Below, one piece after another: positions 5,813-6,080 of a stretch of DNA of 6,080 nt (position 1 is the first letter of the stretch; every line of letters starts with the position of its first letter). The translations under genes were made by a program, and so were the position numbers. The notes under the pieces are model-generated. The model made no database searches. It worked only from the letters and a program-made list of their open reading frames with translations, and was not told the origin of the DNA. The DNA is from Solirubrobacterales bacterium (GTDB lineage: Bacteria; Actinomycetota; Thermoleophilia; Solirubrobacterales; Solirubrobacteraceae), in contig JAATFK010000077.1 in NCBI GenBank assembly GCA_015655225.1, positions 1-6,080 of the forward strand, in the 5' to 3' direction.

Positions 5813-6078
5813 GCGACGGCGCCTGCGCGCGCCTTCGCGAGCGCCTGGTCGACGTCGGCGAGGATGTCGTCGATGTGCTCGATCCCGACCGAGAGGCGGA
5901 TCAGGTCCTGCGGGACGCCGGCCAGCTCCAGCTCGCCGTCGTCGAGCTGCGAGTGCGTCGTCGTCGCGGGATGGATCGCGAGCGACTTCGCGTCGCCGAT
6001 GTTGGCGAGGTGCGAGAAGAGGCCGAGCCCCTCGATTAACGCCCGGCCGGCGTCGCGGCCGCCCTTGATCCCGAACGC
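5809..6078 (-). CDS. metY: O-acetylhomoserine sulfhydrylase MetY, C-terminal part (5' end beyond window)
   Basis: Only the last 89 residues are inside the window; the gene continues past base 6080 (two further bases belong to a split codon). It is a PLP-dependent Cys/Met-metabolism enzyme that makes homocysteine from O-acetylhomoserine and sulfide. The visible part has the family's C-terminal blocks: [36 protein letters not shown] with the ATTTHSQL substrate-binding loop, then [20 protein letters not shown] and the closing helix DVDQALAKA. The PLP lysine lies upstream, out of view. The spacing and the FGIKGG segment favour MetY over cystathionine gamma-synthase or MetZ, but this cannot be fully settled from the tail. 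The TGA stop (5811-5809) overlaps the metX GTG. It contains a TTA leucine codon at 6039-6037, striking in such GC-rich DNA. Confidence 0.93.
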   Translation of the reverse strand, partial: AFGIKGGRDAGRALIEGLGLFSHLANIGDAKSLAIHPATTTHSQLDDGELELAGVPQDLIRLSVGIEHIDDILADVDQALAKARAGAVA

Positions 6079-6080
6079 GA

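Overview
The window is very GC-rich (roughly 70% or more by eye), with G or C at almost every third codon position, frequent GTG starts and stop/start overlaps. Together with the gene content (a MmyB-type XRE regulator, Ala-rich Sec signal peptides, and a MetX-MetW pair) this suggests a high-GC soil-type bacterium. An actinomycete is most likely, possibly of the Thermoleophilia/Solirubrobacterales kind, but the lineage is an inference and cannot be settled from 6 kb.

Layout. The left half reads rightward. First is an XRE-family regulator with a MmyB-like ligand-binding domain (3-818), overlapped by a VOC/glyoxalase-fold protein (815-1243). A gap of about 100 bases then holds two strong inverted repeats: 1261-1288, a candidate terminator, and 1306-1343, which buries the ribosome binding site of the next gene. 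Next come an AlkA-type DNA glycosylase (1342-1974), a Sec-exported protein of unknown function (2010-2792) and a second exported protein with propeller-like repeats (2829-3881). The two exported proteins appear to share a distant N-terminal domain with a conserved cysteine pair.

The right half reads leftward and is a methionine (sulfur assimilation) operon: the 3' end of metY (O-acetylhomoserine sulfhydrylase, running off the window at 6080), metX (homoserine O-acyltransferase, GTGA overlap with metY) and metW (methyltransferase-fold partner of MetX, 2 bases after metX). MetX would acylate homoserine and MetY would replace the acyl group with sulfide to give homocysteine. MetW is the usual companion of MetX.

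The two halves converge at about 3882-4019. On the + strand this gap, continuing antisense into the metW tail, holds a startless reading frame (3892-4068) with protein-like composition and G/C at nearly every third position. It looks like the severed 3' end of a lost gene. The same gap contains an 8-bp hairpin that could end transcription from either side. I saw no insertion sequences, CRISPR arrays, tRNA or rRNA genes, and no convincing new multi-gene system. The most unusual items are the sequestered start of the glycosylase gene, the Cys-pair exported proteins and the orphan 3' fragment.
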